NCBI RefSeq assembly: GCF_009299835.1
Contig: NZ_VKCZ01000014.1
Coordinates: 248,001-312,000, forward strand
Source of the DNA: Microlunatus speluncae
Lineage (GTDB): Bacteria; Actinomycetota; Actinomycetes; Propionibacteriales; Propionibacteriaceae
DNA length: 64,000 bases
Reading direction: 5' to 3'
Shown here one piece after another: positions 16,599-24,452 of the stretch. The number at the start of each line of letters is the position of its first letter. Position 1 is the stretch's first letter. The position numbers and the translations under genes were made by a program. The notes under the pieces were generated by a model. It saw nothing but the letters and a program-made list of their open reading frames with translations, had not been told where the DNA came from and searched no databases.

Positions 16599-17351
16599 AT
16601 GTCGGGTCATTCCAAGTGGGCAACCACCAAACACAAGAAGGCCGTGATCGATGCCCGCCGGGGCAAGCTGTTCGCCAAGCTGATCAAGAACATCGAGGTG
16701 GCGGCTCGGGTCGGCGGCGGCGACCTCGCCGGCAACCCGACGTTGTACGACGCGGTGCAGAAGGCGAAGAAGTCGTCGGTCCCCAATGACAACATCGATC
16801 GCGCGGTCAAGCGCGGCTCCGGGGCCGAGGGCGGCGGTGCGGATTACGAGACCCTGATGTACGAGGCCTACGGCCCGGCCGGGATCGCGATGTTGATCGA
16901 ATGCCTGACCGACAACCGCAACCGGTCCGCCTCCGACGTGCGGGTCGCGGTCACCCGCAACGGCGGCACCATGGCCGACGTCGGCTCCACCGCCCGGATG
17001 TTCAACCGGAAGGGCGTCGTGATCGTCGGCAAGGAGCAGGAGGGCAAGTCGGTCACCGAGGACGACCTGCTCGAGGCGACCCTGGACGCCGGCCCGGAGG
17101 AGGTCAACGACCTCGGCGAGAGCTTCGAGATCATCACCGATCCGAACGACCTGGTCCAGGTCCGCAGCGCCGTGCAGGCAGCCGGCCTCGACTACGACTC
17201 CGCCGAAGTGTCGTTCGTCCCCTCCTTCACCCAGGAGATCGACGTGCCGACGGCCGAGAAGCTGTTCAAGATCATCGAGGCGCTCGAGGACTCCGACGAC
17301 GTCCAGAACGTCTACTCCAACTTCGACGCCCCCGAAGAGGCCCTCGTCTAA
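16599..17351 (+). CDS. yebC: YebC/PmpR family protein
   Basis: The 250-residue protein is a full-length YebC family member: [19 protein letters not shown] at the N terminus, [44 protein letters not shown], and the C-terminal domain [15 protein letters not shown]. Members act as transcription regulators and, by recent work, help ribosomes at proline-rich stretches. It is cytosolic. In most actinobacteria the next genes are ruvC-ruvA-ruvB; here ruvC lies 15 kb downstream, so an insertion or rearrangement has separated them. A hairpin follows the stop. Confidence 0.95.
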   Translation: MSGHSKWATTKHKKAVIDARRGKLFAKLIKNIEVAARVGGGDLAGNPTLYDAVQKAKKSSVPNDNIDRAVKRGSGAEGGGADYETLMYEAYGPAGIAMLIECLTDNRNRSASDVRVAVTRNGGTMADVGSTARMFNRKGVVIVGKEQEGKSVTEDDLLEATLDAGPEEVNDLGESFEIITDPNDLVQVRSAVQAAGLDYDSAEVSFVPSFTQEIDVPTAEKLFKIIEALEDSDDVQNVYSNFDAPEEALV

Positions 17352-17357
17352 AAACCG

Positions 17358-17416
17358 CCGACCCGTCACAAACGCACGCGTTCTCGCGGCGTGTCGGTGC
17401 ACAAGTGACGTCTCGG
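17358..17416. terminator. 59-bp hairpin after yebC, divergent member of the palindrome family
   Basis: CCGACCCGTCAC (17358-17369) faces GTGACGTCTCGG (17405-17416), with a weaker inner stem around TTCTCG. Size and the CCGA...GTCA / TGAC...TCGG ends match the 58-bp palindromes, but three outer bases and the inner stem differ. Confidence 0.5.
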
Positions 17417-17444
17417 GGAAGCCGGGCTGCTGAAGGGATCGGGT

Positions 17445-18446
17445 ATGTCGGGGAGTTCGATCAAGGTCGGCGTCGTCGGCTGCGGTGCGGTCGCCCAGTA
17501 CGGCCATCTTCCGGCCATCCTGGCCGAGCCGGGGCTGGAGCTGGCGGCCGTCTGTGAGGTGGATCCCGATCGGCTGGCGCAGGTCGCGGCGTCGACCGGG
17601 GCGCGTCCGTACCGCTCACTCGACGAGTTGGCCGCGGCCGATCTGGACGCGCTGGTGATCACCTCGCCGGCGCCGCTGCACGAGGAGCACATCACCTGGG
17701 CGGCGGGGCAGGGTCTGCCGGTGCTGTGCGAGAAGCCGCTGACCCTGGACGAGGCGGGCTCGGTCCGCGCGATCGAGGCGATGGAAGAGGCCGGGCGGCC
17801 GCTCTACGTCGGCTTCACCTATCGGTTTGCTCCGGCCGCGCTCGACATCCACCGGCTGATCCGCGAGGGCGCGATCGGAGAGCCGCGGGCGCTGCGGCTG
17901 ATCTATCTGTGGGATCTGCACGGCGCCTACGCCGACCGGGAGCAGCACACCGGCGTCAACGAGCGCCGCGAGGGCAGGATTGCCGAGGGCGGCCCGATGA
18001 TCGACTGCGGCGTGCACCAACTCGACCTGGCGCGGTGGTGGCTCGGCGGGGAGCCGGTGCCCACCTCGGTGGTCGGGATCAGCGTCGAGGGACGGACCGT
18101 GCCGGACCACATCGTGGCCCACCTCGACGTCGACGGCTGTCAGGTGATGGTCGAGATCAGCATCGGCTACGGCCACACCGCGCCGCGGACCCTGCCCAGC
18201 TACAGCTATGAGGTGATCGGCAGCGAAGGCGTGCTCCGCTACCGCCGGGAGGAGCGCGAGTTCGTCGCGATCGGCCGAGACGGCATCCGCGAGCTCGCCT
18301 GGTCGCCGGAGAAGTCCTTCGACGGCATGTACGCCGCCTTCGCCCGGGCCCTGGCCGGCGACCCCGCCGACTCGCTGCCCACCGGCCGCGACGGCCTGAT
18401 CGCCACCCAGCTCGCCACCGCCATCACCCAACGCGCCGCCCGCTAA
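17445..18446 (+). CDS. Gfo/Idh/MocA family oxidoreductase
   Basis: The 333-residue protein is an NAD(P)-dependent sugar or inositol dehydrogenase-type enzyme. The dinucleotide fold is VGVVGCGAVAQYGHLPA (8-24), the catalytic lysine lies in CEKPL (about 93-97), and GGPMIDCGVHQLDLARWWLG holds the conserved aspartate and histidine. It is cytosolic. The next genes on the opposite strand are a heparinase-like lyase and a sugar-binding lipoprotein, so it may oxidise a sugar or uronic acid released from a polysaccharide. The start follows GAAGGGA. Substrate unknown. Confidence 0.88.
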   Translation: MSGSSIKVGVVGCGAVAQYGHLPAILAEPGLELAAVCEVDPDRLAQVAASTGARPYRSLDELAAADLDALVITSPAPLHEEHITWAAGQGLPVLCEKPLTLDEAGSVRAIEAMEEAGRPLYVGFTYRFAPAALDIHRLIREGAIGEPRALRLIYLWDLHGAYADREQHTGVNERREGRIAEGGPMIDCGVHQLDLARWWLGGEPVPTSVVGISVEGRTVPDHIVAHLDVDGCQVMVEISIGYGHTAPRTLPSYSYEVIGSEGVLRYRREEREFVAIGRDGIRELAWSPEKSFDGMYAAFARALAGDPADSLPTGRDGLIATQLATAITQRAAR

Positions 18447-18455
18447 CCCTCCTCA

Positions 18456-18511
18456 GCCGAGTTGTCAGAACTGAGTTGTGCCATAGGGCAACTCAGTTCT
18501 GACAACTCGGC
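18456..18511. repeat. 58-bp palindromic repeat, subtype A, copy 2
   Basis: Perfect 23-base arms beginning GCCGAGTTGTCAGAACTGAG enclose a 10-base loop (TGCCATAGGG). It lies between the convergent oxidoreductase and heparinase-like genes, and its right arm contains the stop codon and the last codons of the latter. Confidence 0.9.
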
Positions 18512-20385
18512 GAATTCTGGGGCTCGAAGGTCACGGCGCAGCGGCCCGTGGCGGCCGGCGTGCGGATGATCAAGGTGGTACGCCAGAGGCGGTCGCCCCA
18601 GACCCACTGGAGGCGACGGCTGGTCAGGTCGATCACCTCGGTCAGCACCTCCAGAGCCTCGGCGTCGAACCGTACGGCGAGCGGCCGGGTCGGCGTCCGG
18701 ACCTGGAGCAGTCCGGGCTCGACCGGCTCGGGGTAGCCGGAGAACATCAGGGTCAGCCGGACCTCGGCCGGGTCATGATCGAACTCCCAGCGGTCGGTCA
18801 GGGTGACCCGGCCGTCGCCGGCCCGGTCCAACTCGGCGCTGCGCCGCCAGCCGCGCAGCCCGGCCTCGGCCGGATAGGCCCCCGCGAGGTCCGCCTCGAA
18901 GATCACCTGGTCGTCGGCGAGGGTGCAGCCGACGTCGCGGGCGGCGTGGTCGCGGCCGGGAGACTGCTCGTGGCCGTCGGTCAGCGGGACGTTGTGGAAG
19001 GCGCTGCGCAGGGTCCAGAGTTCGTAGCGCTGCGGGCTGAAGTGCTGCTGGCTGTATTCGTCGACCCCGGCGTCGACCAGGACCGGGTGACCGTCCAGGG
19101 CGACCAGGACGGTGCCGACGTCGTTGTGGTTGTGATCTTCGCCGTTGTGACCGCCCTTCGCGGACAGGAACAACCCGGCCCGCTCGCCGGCGGACTGTCG
19201 GGCGGTGAGCAACTGGGTGTCGGGCCACCAGGCCTGATCGATCAGCGGCGGCTCGGCCGGCGGGGCGTCGCGCCAGTCGTGGTCGGCCAGGGCGAGCAGG
19301 CTGCGGCCGAGGCCGGCGCCCGGCTCGACGACCGGCCCGGCGCCGCGCATCGCCCGGCCGTGGTCGACGAGTTGTTGATCATGGATCCGGCGGCCGAACC
19401 GGTGCATCAGGTGCGCCACCGTCACGTCGGGGTCGAGCTTGGCCGGGCCGTCGGCGACGTTGACGTACCAGTCGTCGGCGATGTGCACCCGGTGCGGGTA
19501 GCGGGCGATCTCGGCGACCAGCGGTAGCCCGTACCCGTCCAACTCGGCACCGCCGGCGAGCCGCAGGATCTCCAGGCACTCCGACAGCGAAGCCCCGGCC
19601 CGCCACCAGTAGAGCTGACCTTCGTCGCAGGCACCGTCGGCCGGGTAGCCGGCCAGGAAGACGTCCAGGCCTTCGACCGCGCGCTCGGTCGTGCGCAGGA
19701 TGTCCTCGTGATCATGGTCCAGCAGCAGCGAGGTGGCCAGCACGTTGGAGTTGATCCACGGGTTCCAGTTGTTGACCCGTCCGCGGCGGCCGAACCAGAC
19801 CCAACTGTCGACGGTCCGCTGCGGCACCAGCATCCGGCGACCGACCTCCTCGGTCAGCCGCTCGGCCAGCCCCGGCGCGCGCTCGGCCAGCCGGGTCCGG
19901 AGCACGGCCAGCAGCCAGGCCAGCAGGGCCCCGGTCTCGGCGGCGAACAGGTCGAGCGTCGGCTCCTCGGCCCGCGGTACGGCGAGCAGGTTGCGCCGGC
20001 CGTTGGACTCGTCGTGCGCCGGCAGGCACCAGGTCCACTCGGCGGCGAGCAGCCAGGCCCCGTCGATCACCTCGTCGTGCCAGCGTTGATCATCAGCCAG
20101 GCAGGCGGCCAGCACGGCGGCGGCGAGGCGCCGGCGCCGGGCCAGGAAGCTGGTCTCGTAGCGGACCCGGTTGCCGGTGCGGGCGAAATCCAGCCAGAGC
20201 GAGCCGGTGAGCTCCGGCCACGGCCCGGCAGCCAGGGCGTCGGCATGATCAAGCAACGCCGTCCGGGTCGCCGCGTCGACGCCGTCCCAGAAGGCGCGGT
20301 CGTCGACCGGTGGGACAGGCCGCCACCGACCGGGCGCCGGCAGGTGAGCGGCCAGTCGCTCCCGGGTCAGCAGCTCGCTCAGCAT
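18493..20385 (-). CDS. Heparinase II/III-like polysaccharide lyase
   Basis: The 630-residue protein has the two-part layout of heparinase II/III family lyases: an alpha-helical (alpha/alpha toroid) N half with YETSFLARRRR and MLVPQRTVDSWVWFGRRGRVNNWNPW, and a beta-sandwich C half with GGHNGEDHNHNDVGTVLV (about 420-437), DAGVDEYSQ and RSAFHNVPL, which carry the expected Tyr/His catalytic residues. Such enzymes eliminate uronic-acid glycans. No signal peptide is visible, so it probably acts on imported oligosaccharides. Its last residues (SPSCQN) and TGA come from the palindromic repeat, meaning the original end has been replaced. A 22-bp palindrome lies upstream. Confidence 0.8.
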   Translation of the reverse strand: MLSELLTRERLAAHLPAPGRWRPVPPVDDRAFWDGVDAATRTALLDHADALAAGPWPELTGSLWLDFARTGNRVRYETSFLARRRRLAAAVLAACLADDQRWHDEVIDGAWLLAAEWTWCLPAHDESNGRRNLLAVPRAEEPTLDLFAAETGALLAWLLAVLRTRLAERAPGLAERLTEEVGRRMLVPQRTVDSWVWFGRRGRVNNWNPWINSNVLATSLLLDHDHEDILRTTERAVEGLDVFLAGYPADGACDEGQLYWWRAGASLSECLEILRLAGGAELDGYGLPLVAEIARYPHRVHIADDWYVNVADGPAKLDPDVTVAHLMHRFGRRIHDQQLVDHGRAMRGAGPVVEPGAGLGRSLLALADHDWRDAPPAEPPLIDQAWWPDTQLLTARQSAGERAGLFLSAKGGHNGEDHNHNDVGTVLVALDGHPVLVDAGVDEYSQQHFSPQRYELWTLRSAFHNVPLTDGHEQSPGRDHAARDVGCTLADDQVIFEADLAGAYPAEAGLRGWRRSAELDRAGDGRVTLTDRWEFDHDPAEVRLTLMFSGYPEPVEPGLLQVRTPTRPLAVRFDAEALEVLTEVIDLTSRRLQWVWGDRLWRTTLIIRTPAATGRCAVTFEPQNSPSCQN

Positions 20386-20408
20386 CCGGCGGCTCCGCCC
20401 GGCGCGAC

Positions 20409-20430
20409 CAAGATCATGATCATGATCTTG
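20409..20430. promoter_or_regulatory. 22-bp perfect palindrome, candidate operator
   Basis: A perfect palindrome built from ATCATGAT units (AAGATCATGATCATGATCTT core) fills the 46-base gap between the sugar-binding protein stop and the heparinase-like start. It could bind a regulator of the lyase or form a small hairpin. Confidence 0.45.
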
Positions 20431-20431
20431 A

Positions 20432-22048
20432 TCAGCGGTTCCGGGCCAGGGACTCCTCGTACTCGGTCCTGATCTTGTCGCCGCCCTGCTTGCGCCATCG
20501 GTCGACCGTCGCCTTCCATTCCGTGATCGGCTTGCGACCCTGGAAGATCTCGTTCTGGGTGTCCTCCAGCAGGGCGCTCAGCTGGGCGCCTTCGCTGCCC
20601 TGGCTGGGGGAGTGGTGGCCCAGCACCGGCGTCTGCTTGGAGATCGGGATCGCCCGTTCCTGGTACGCATGCTGCTGTTCGGTCACCTCGGGCAGCCCCG
20701 GATCGTAGAGGACGGCCGGCGGTGAACCGAGGTAGTTGATCACTCCGGTGGCCTCGAGGGTGCCGGTCTCGGTCGGCGTCGGTTCGCTGCCGTCCATCGT
20801 GTAGTGGACGCCCTCGACGCCGTACTTCACCTGCAGATACTCGGTGGTGCCGAACGGTGCGGCGAGGACGTTGGCGATCCGCAGCAGCTCGGCGACCCGG
20901 CCCGGCTCGCCCTGCTTGATCGCCACGGTGCTGTACGACGGGTTGCCCTTCCACAGGCAGCTGGTCGAGCCGGCGTCGAAGCCCGGCGGCAGCATGCCGG
21001 CCAACCGGACCTCCGGGTCGGTCGCCCGGAGCTGTTGGGCGTAGCCCGACCACACCGTGTAGTTGTTGTAGATCAGCGGAGTCGTGTCGCCGACGAACAG
21101 CGCTCGGACGTCGACCGAGCCGCCGAGTGAGTCGGGGTGGAAGACGCCCGCCTGCCACAGCTCGGCGACCAGCCCGATCGCCTGCTCGGTCTGCTCCAGC
21201 TCGGCGATGTGGGTGAGCCTGCCGCCGTCCTCGCTCCAGTCCGGCGAGGCGACCCCGAGCATCTGCTGGATGAAGATCTTGACGCCGTTCGGGGTGGCAC
21301 AGGCCCAGCGGTTGGCCCGGGCATCGGTGAGGTCGAGGCAGAGCTGCTTGAACTCGGCGAAGTCCTTCGGCTGTCCGTTCAGGCCCTTGGCCTCGAGCAG
21401 ATCGGCCCGGCTGTACATGATCGGCCCGACGGCGGCCCGGTGGATCGGCAGCCCGTACAGCCGGCCGTTGAACACGCAGGTCCGCCACGCGTCGGTCGGG
21501 ATGTTGGCCAGGAACGGATAGTCGTTCACCGCGTCGCCCGACACGTGCTCGGTCAGGTCGGCGAACCGCGCCTCGAGCAGATCGGGGATCCGCGGGATCC
21601 CGTACAGCTGCAGGATGTCGGGCAGGTCGCCGCCGGCGACCACGGTGCTCAGCTTGCTGGTGTAGTCGGCCACGGTGGTGAGTTGCAGGTTGAGATCGAC
21701 GTTGAGGAACTCCGACATCGCCTGCAGGTAGCGGTTGCGGTCGGCGCTGGGCGGGATCGGGCCCGGGTTCGACGCCATCGCGACCACCGGCCCGCCCGTG
21801 CCCGGCTTCTCGGTCAGCCCGGTGACCGGCTCGGCCGGGTAGCGCAGGAAGCCCGCCTCGACGCCGGCCGTGGACGCCGGGAGGTCGGGCTTCACGCCTT
21901 GGTACGGGGCATAGGTCGGCAGCGCGACCGCGGCTTCGGTGGCGGTGCCGCCCGGCGCTTGATCACTGCCGGGCGAGCAGCCCGCCAGGGCTGCCGCGCC
22001 GGCGCCGCCGAGGGCGCCGAGGACGGTTCGTCGTTGAATCGTGGTCAT
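20432..22048 (-). CDS. Extracellular sugar-binding lipoprotein (SBP family 1), orphan
   Basis: The 538-residue protein begins MTTIQRRTVLGALGG and has a lipobox LAGC with the lipidated Cys24; the RR pair suggests possible Tat export. The body matches LplA/LipO-type ABC solute-binding proteins for oligosaccharides (LPDILQLYG, FLANIPTDAWRTCVFNGRLYGLPIHR, NGVKIFIQQMLG). It would capture glycan fragments at the cell surface. No ABC permease or ATPase gene is next to it, so its transporter is elsewhere or lost. The promoter region at 22100-22125 is AT-rich (TTGTATCGTTTTAAT on the coding strand). The downstream heparinase-like gene likely shares regulation. Confidence 0.85.
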   Translation of the reverse strand: MTTIQRRTVLGALGGAGAAALAGCSPGSDQAPGGTATEAAVALPTYAPYQGVKPDLPASTAGVEAGFLRYPAEPVTGLTEKPGTGGPVVAMASNPGPIPPSADRNRYLQAMSEFLNVDLNLQLTTVADYTSKLSTVVAGGDLPDILQLYGIPRIPDLLEARFADLTEHVSGDAVNDYPFLANIPTDAWRTCVFNGRLYGLPIHRAAVGPIMYSRADLLEAKGLNGQPKDFAEFKQLCLDLTDARANRWACATPNGVKIFIQQMLGVASPDWSEDGGRLTHIAELEQTEQAIGLVAELWQAGVFHPDSLGGSVDVRALFVGDTTPLIYNNYTVWSGYAQQLRATDPEVRLAGMLPPGFDAGSTSCLWKGNPSYSTVAIKQGEPGRVAELLRIANVLAAPFGTTEYLQVKYGVEGVHYTMDGSEPTPTETGTLEATGVINYLGSPPAVLYDPGLPEVTEQQHAYQERAIPISKQTPVLGHHSPSQGSEGAQLSALLEDTQNEIFQGRKPITEWKATVDRWRKQGGDKIRTEYEESLARNR

Positions 22049-22155
22049 GGCTACACCTCACTCCGGGACGTTCCGGAAGGAGCAGGAGCTCGGGAAATCG
22101 CCTTCCCGACTGTGAATTAAAACGATACAACCGGCTTCTTCGGCGTGGCAAGGGA

Positions 22156-22195
22156 TCGGCTCGACGGATCTTGCCGCGCGGCAAGACCGAGCCGA
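22156..22195. terminator. Hairpin after WYL regulator gene
   Basis: A perfect 18-bp palindrome TCTTGCCGCGCGGCAAGA (22169-22186) is flanked by TCGGCTC and GAGCCGA, giving a two-step stem. It follows the WYL regulator stop on the minus strand. No T-run is present. Confidence 0.6.
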
Positions 22196-22199
22196 GGTG

Positions 22200-23165
22200 T
22201 CAGGGCGCGGCCCGGGTGTACCGCGCGGCCAGCTTGCGCACCTCGGCGGCCAGCTCGGGTGCCTCGGGCACGGAGAAGTCGAGATCGAGCATGCTGAGGT
22301 AGCGGAGCATGGTGGCCGGGTCGTCTGCGCCGGAGTCCAGATCGCAGGAGTCGTCGTCGACGGGGGTGAGGGAGCCCGCCGTCCGGGGCAGCCGGGCCGC
22401 GACCACCGCCATCGGCGCGTGGATCCGCACTCTGGCCCGGTATTCCCAGGTCGCCGTCGCGGCGCCGCGGGTCACCTGCTCGATCAGCCCCTCCGGCGGC
22501 GGCGGTCGCGGCACGAACCGGGGTCCGGTCGGCACCCGCAGCGTCATCCGCTCGACCAGGAAGGTACGCCAGTCAGCCGCGTCCAGGTCGAAGGCGACCA
22601 GATACCAGCGGCCGCCGAGGTTGACCAGCCGGAACGGCTCGACGGTGCGGCGCGTGGTCGTCCCGTCCTTGGTCGCCAGGTCGAACCGGAGCCGTTCATG
22701 ATCACGGCAAACGGCGATCAGCGCCGTGAGGACGGACGGGTCGACGGCCGGCGCGGCCAGCGGACCGTCATCGGCGATCGCGACGGTGTAGCGCTGCATG
22801 CCGTTGATCCGCCGGCGCAGCGGCGACGGCAGCATCAACTCCAGCTTGGCCAGGGCCCGGACCGACGGTTCCTCCATTCCGGTCACGGCCCCCGCGGCCG
22901 CGGTCCGCAGGCCGACCGCGACCGCCACGGCTTCCTCGTTGTCGAGCAGCAGCGGGGGCAGGGTGGCGCCCGGGGCCAGTCCGTAGCCGCCGCCGACCCC
23001 GGGACTGGCGTGCACGGGATACCCGAGCCGGCGCAGTCGATCGATGTCATTGCGCAGCGTCCGCCGGGCCACGCCGAGCTTCGCGGCCAGTTCGGCGCCG
23101 CTCCAGTGCTGCCGGGTCTGCAGCAGGGACAGCAGTCGCAGCAGCCGGATCGAGGTGGTCAGCAT
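22200..23165 (-). CDS. WYL-domain transcriptional regulator
   Basis: The 321-residue protein starts at the ATG at 23165 (MLTTSIRLLRLLSLLQ). Residues 1-60 form a DeoR-like winged helix (ELAAKLGVARRTLRNDIDRLRRLGYPV), then GGGYGL, and the WYL domain follows from about 140 with RWYLVAFDL in place of the WYL triplet and a C-terminal WCX region. WYL proteins sense ligands such as nucleic-acid or small-molecule signals. It is divergent from an epoxide hydrolase gene with only 61 bases between starts, and a 15-bp palindrome in that gap is a likely binding site, so it probably controls that gene and itself. Confidence 0.88.
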   Translation of the reverse strand: MLTTSIRLLRLLSLLQTRQHWSGAELAAKLGVARRTLRNDIDRLRRLGYPVHASPGVGGGYGLAPGATLPPLLLDNEEAVAVAVGLRTAAAGAVTGMEEPSVRALAKLELMLPSPLRRRINGMQRYTVAIADDGPLAAPAVDPSVLTALIAVCRDHERLRFDLATKDGTTTRRTVEPFRLVNLGGRWYLVAFDLDAADWRTFLVERMTLRVPTGPRFVPRPPPPEGLIEQVTRGAATATWEYRARVRIHAPMAVVAARLPRTAGSLTPVDDDSCDLDSGADDPATMLRYLSMLDLDFSVPEAPELAAEVRKLAARYTRAAP

Positions 23166-23187
23166 GATCGAAATCCCCTCGGATCGA

Positions 23188-23202
23188 GGCACGAAACGTG
23201 CC
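23188..23202. promoter_or_regulatory. Candidate WYL operator GGCACGAAACGTGCC
   Basis: A perfect 15-bp inverted repeat (6-base arms, AAA centre) lies in the divergent gap between the WYL regulator and the epoxide hydrolase. It covers the expected minus-35 region of the hydrolase promoter. Confidence 0.6.
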
Positions 23203-23213
23203 GCTATTGTCTC

Positions 23214-23219
23214 TAGATT
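23214..23219 (+). promoter_or_regulatory. Leaderless promoter of epoxide hydrolase (TAGATT)
   Basis: TAGATT ends 7 bases before the ATG at 23227, with no ribosome binding site. It decides the start. Confidence 0.65.
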
Positions 23220-23226
23220 CTTGTTC

Positions 23227-24438
23227 ATGACGAACCCCGAACCGCGCCCCTTCCGCATTGCCGTCCCGCAGGCCGACCTGGACGACCTGCACGCCCGCCT
23301 GGCCAACACCCGCTGGGCGCGAGAGCTGCCCGACGTCGGCTGGACCCGGGGCGTGCCGGCCGGCTACCTCCGCCGGATCGCCGACCATTGGCAGCACAAG
23401 TACGACTGGCGCGCCGCGGAGGCGGGGCTGAACCGGCTGCCGCAGTTCGTCACCGAGGTCGACGGCCAAGAGCTCCACTTCGCGCACCTCCGGTCGGCCG
23501 AGCCGGGGGCACGGCCGCTGCTGATGGTGCACGGGTGGCCCAGTTCCTTCGTCGAGTTCACCAAGATCATCGGCCCGCTGACCGACCCGGTCGCCCACGG
23601 CGGCCGGGCCGAGGACGCGGTGCATCTGGTACTGCCGTCGATCCCCGGCTTCGGCTTCTCGCCCTTGTCCGCGCCGGGACAGGGCAACCTGTTCGCGGTC
23701 GCCGGAGCGTTCGCCGAGATCATGACCCGGCTCGGCTACGACCGGTTCCTGGCCCAGGGCACCGACGTCGGTGCCGGGTTGGTCGGCCTGCTGCCGATGG
23801 TGGCTCCGGGCCGGGTGATCGCCACGCACGTCAACGGGCCGAGCCCGTACCCGTTCGGTCCGGCGCTGTCGCTCGACGGCCTCACCGGGGCGGAGCTCGA
23901 CCGGGCCGAGCGGTTCAACACCTTCCAGCAGGACGGCGCCGGCTATCTGCACCTCCAGGCCACTCGGCCGCAGACCATCGGCTACGCGCTCACCGACTCG
24001 CCGGTGGCCCAACTGGCCTGGATCGTGGAGAAGTTCGCCGAATGGACCGACCCGGCCAAGGCGCTGCCCGAGGACGCCGTCGACCTTGATCAACTTCTCA
24101 CCACGGTCAGCATCTACTGGTTCAACCAGGTCGGCGCCTCGGCCGCGCATGCGTTGTACGACGGGATGCAGGCCTACCGGGCCTTCGCGCAGCCGGCCGC
24201 CGGCGACGGGGATCAGGCGGCCGAGGCCTGGGAGCCGGCCACGGGCGGTTGGGAGCCGTCGCCCGCGCCGCCGTCCGCTGTCGCCGTGTTCGCCGCCGAC
24301 CTGACGGTGCGCCGCGAAGTCGATCCGGCCGGCAGCCACGCCCGCTGGACCGAGTACGACAGCGGCGGCCACTTCCCGGCGATGGAGGTGCCCGATCTGC
24401 TCGTCGCGGATCTCCGGGAGTTCTTCCGGGACCACTGA
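23227..24438 (+). CDS. Epoxide hydrolase (alpha/beta hydrolase, EHN type)
   Basis: The 403-residue protein has the epoxide hydrolase N-terminal (EHN) region (FRIAVPQADLDDLHARLANTRW) followed by an alpha/beta hydrolase core. HGWPSS (102-107) forms the oxyanion pocket, the nucleophile is D180 in GTDVGAG, and the general-base histidine lies in GGHFPAMEVPDLL near 380. It would open an epoxide to a diol; the natural substrate is unknown. The nucleophile context GTDVGAG departs from the usual GGDWGS, so specificity may differ. It is leaderless, next to its probable WYL regulator, and converges on a second epoxide hydrolase gene. Confidence 0.85.
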   Translation: MTNPEPRPFRIAVPQADLDDLHARLANTRWARELPDVGWTRGVPAGYLRRIADHWQHKYDWRAAEAGLNRLPQFVTEVDGQELHFAHLRSAEPGARPLLMVHGWPSSFVEFTKIIGPLTDPVAHGGRAEDAVHLVLPSIPGFGFSPLSAPGQGNLFAVAGAFAEIMTRLGYDRFLAQGTDVGAGLVGLLPMVAPGRVIATHVNGPSPYPFGPALSLDGLTGAELDRAERFNTFQQDGAGYLHLQATRPQTIGYALTDSPVAQLAWIVEKFAEWTDPAKALPEDAVDLDQLLTTVSIYWFNQVGASAAHALYDGMQAYRAFAQPAAGDGDQAAEAWEPATGGWEPSPAPPSAVAVFAADLTVRREVDPAGSHARWTEYDSGGHFPAMEVPDLLVADLREFFRDH

Positions 24439-24452
24439 GTCGCCGATTTCGG

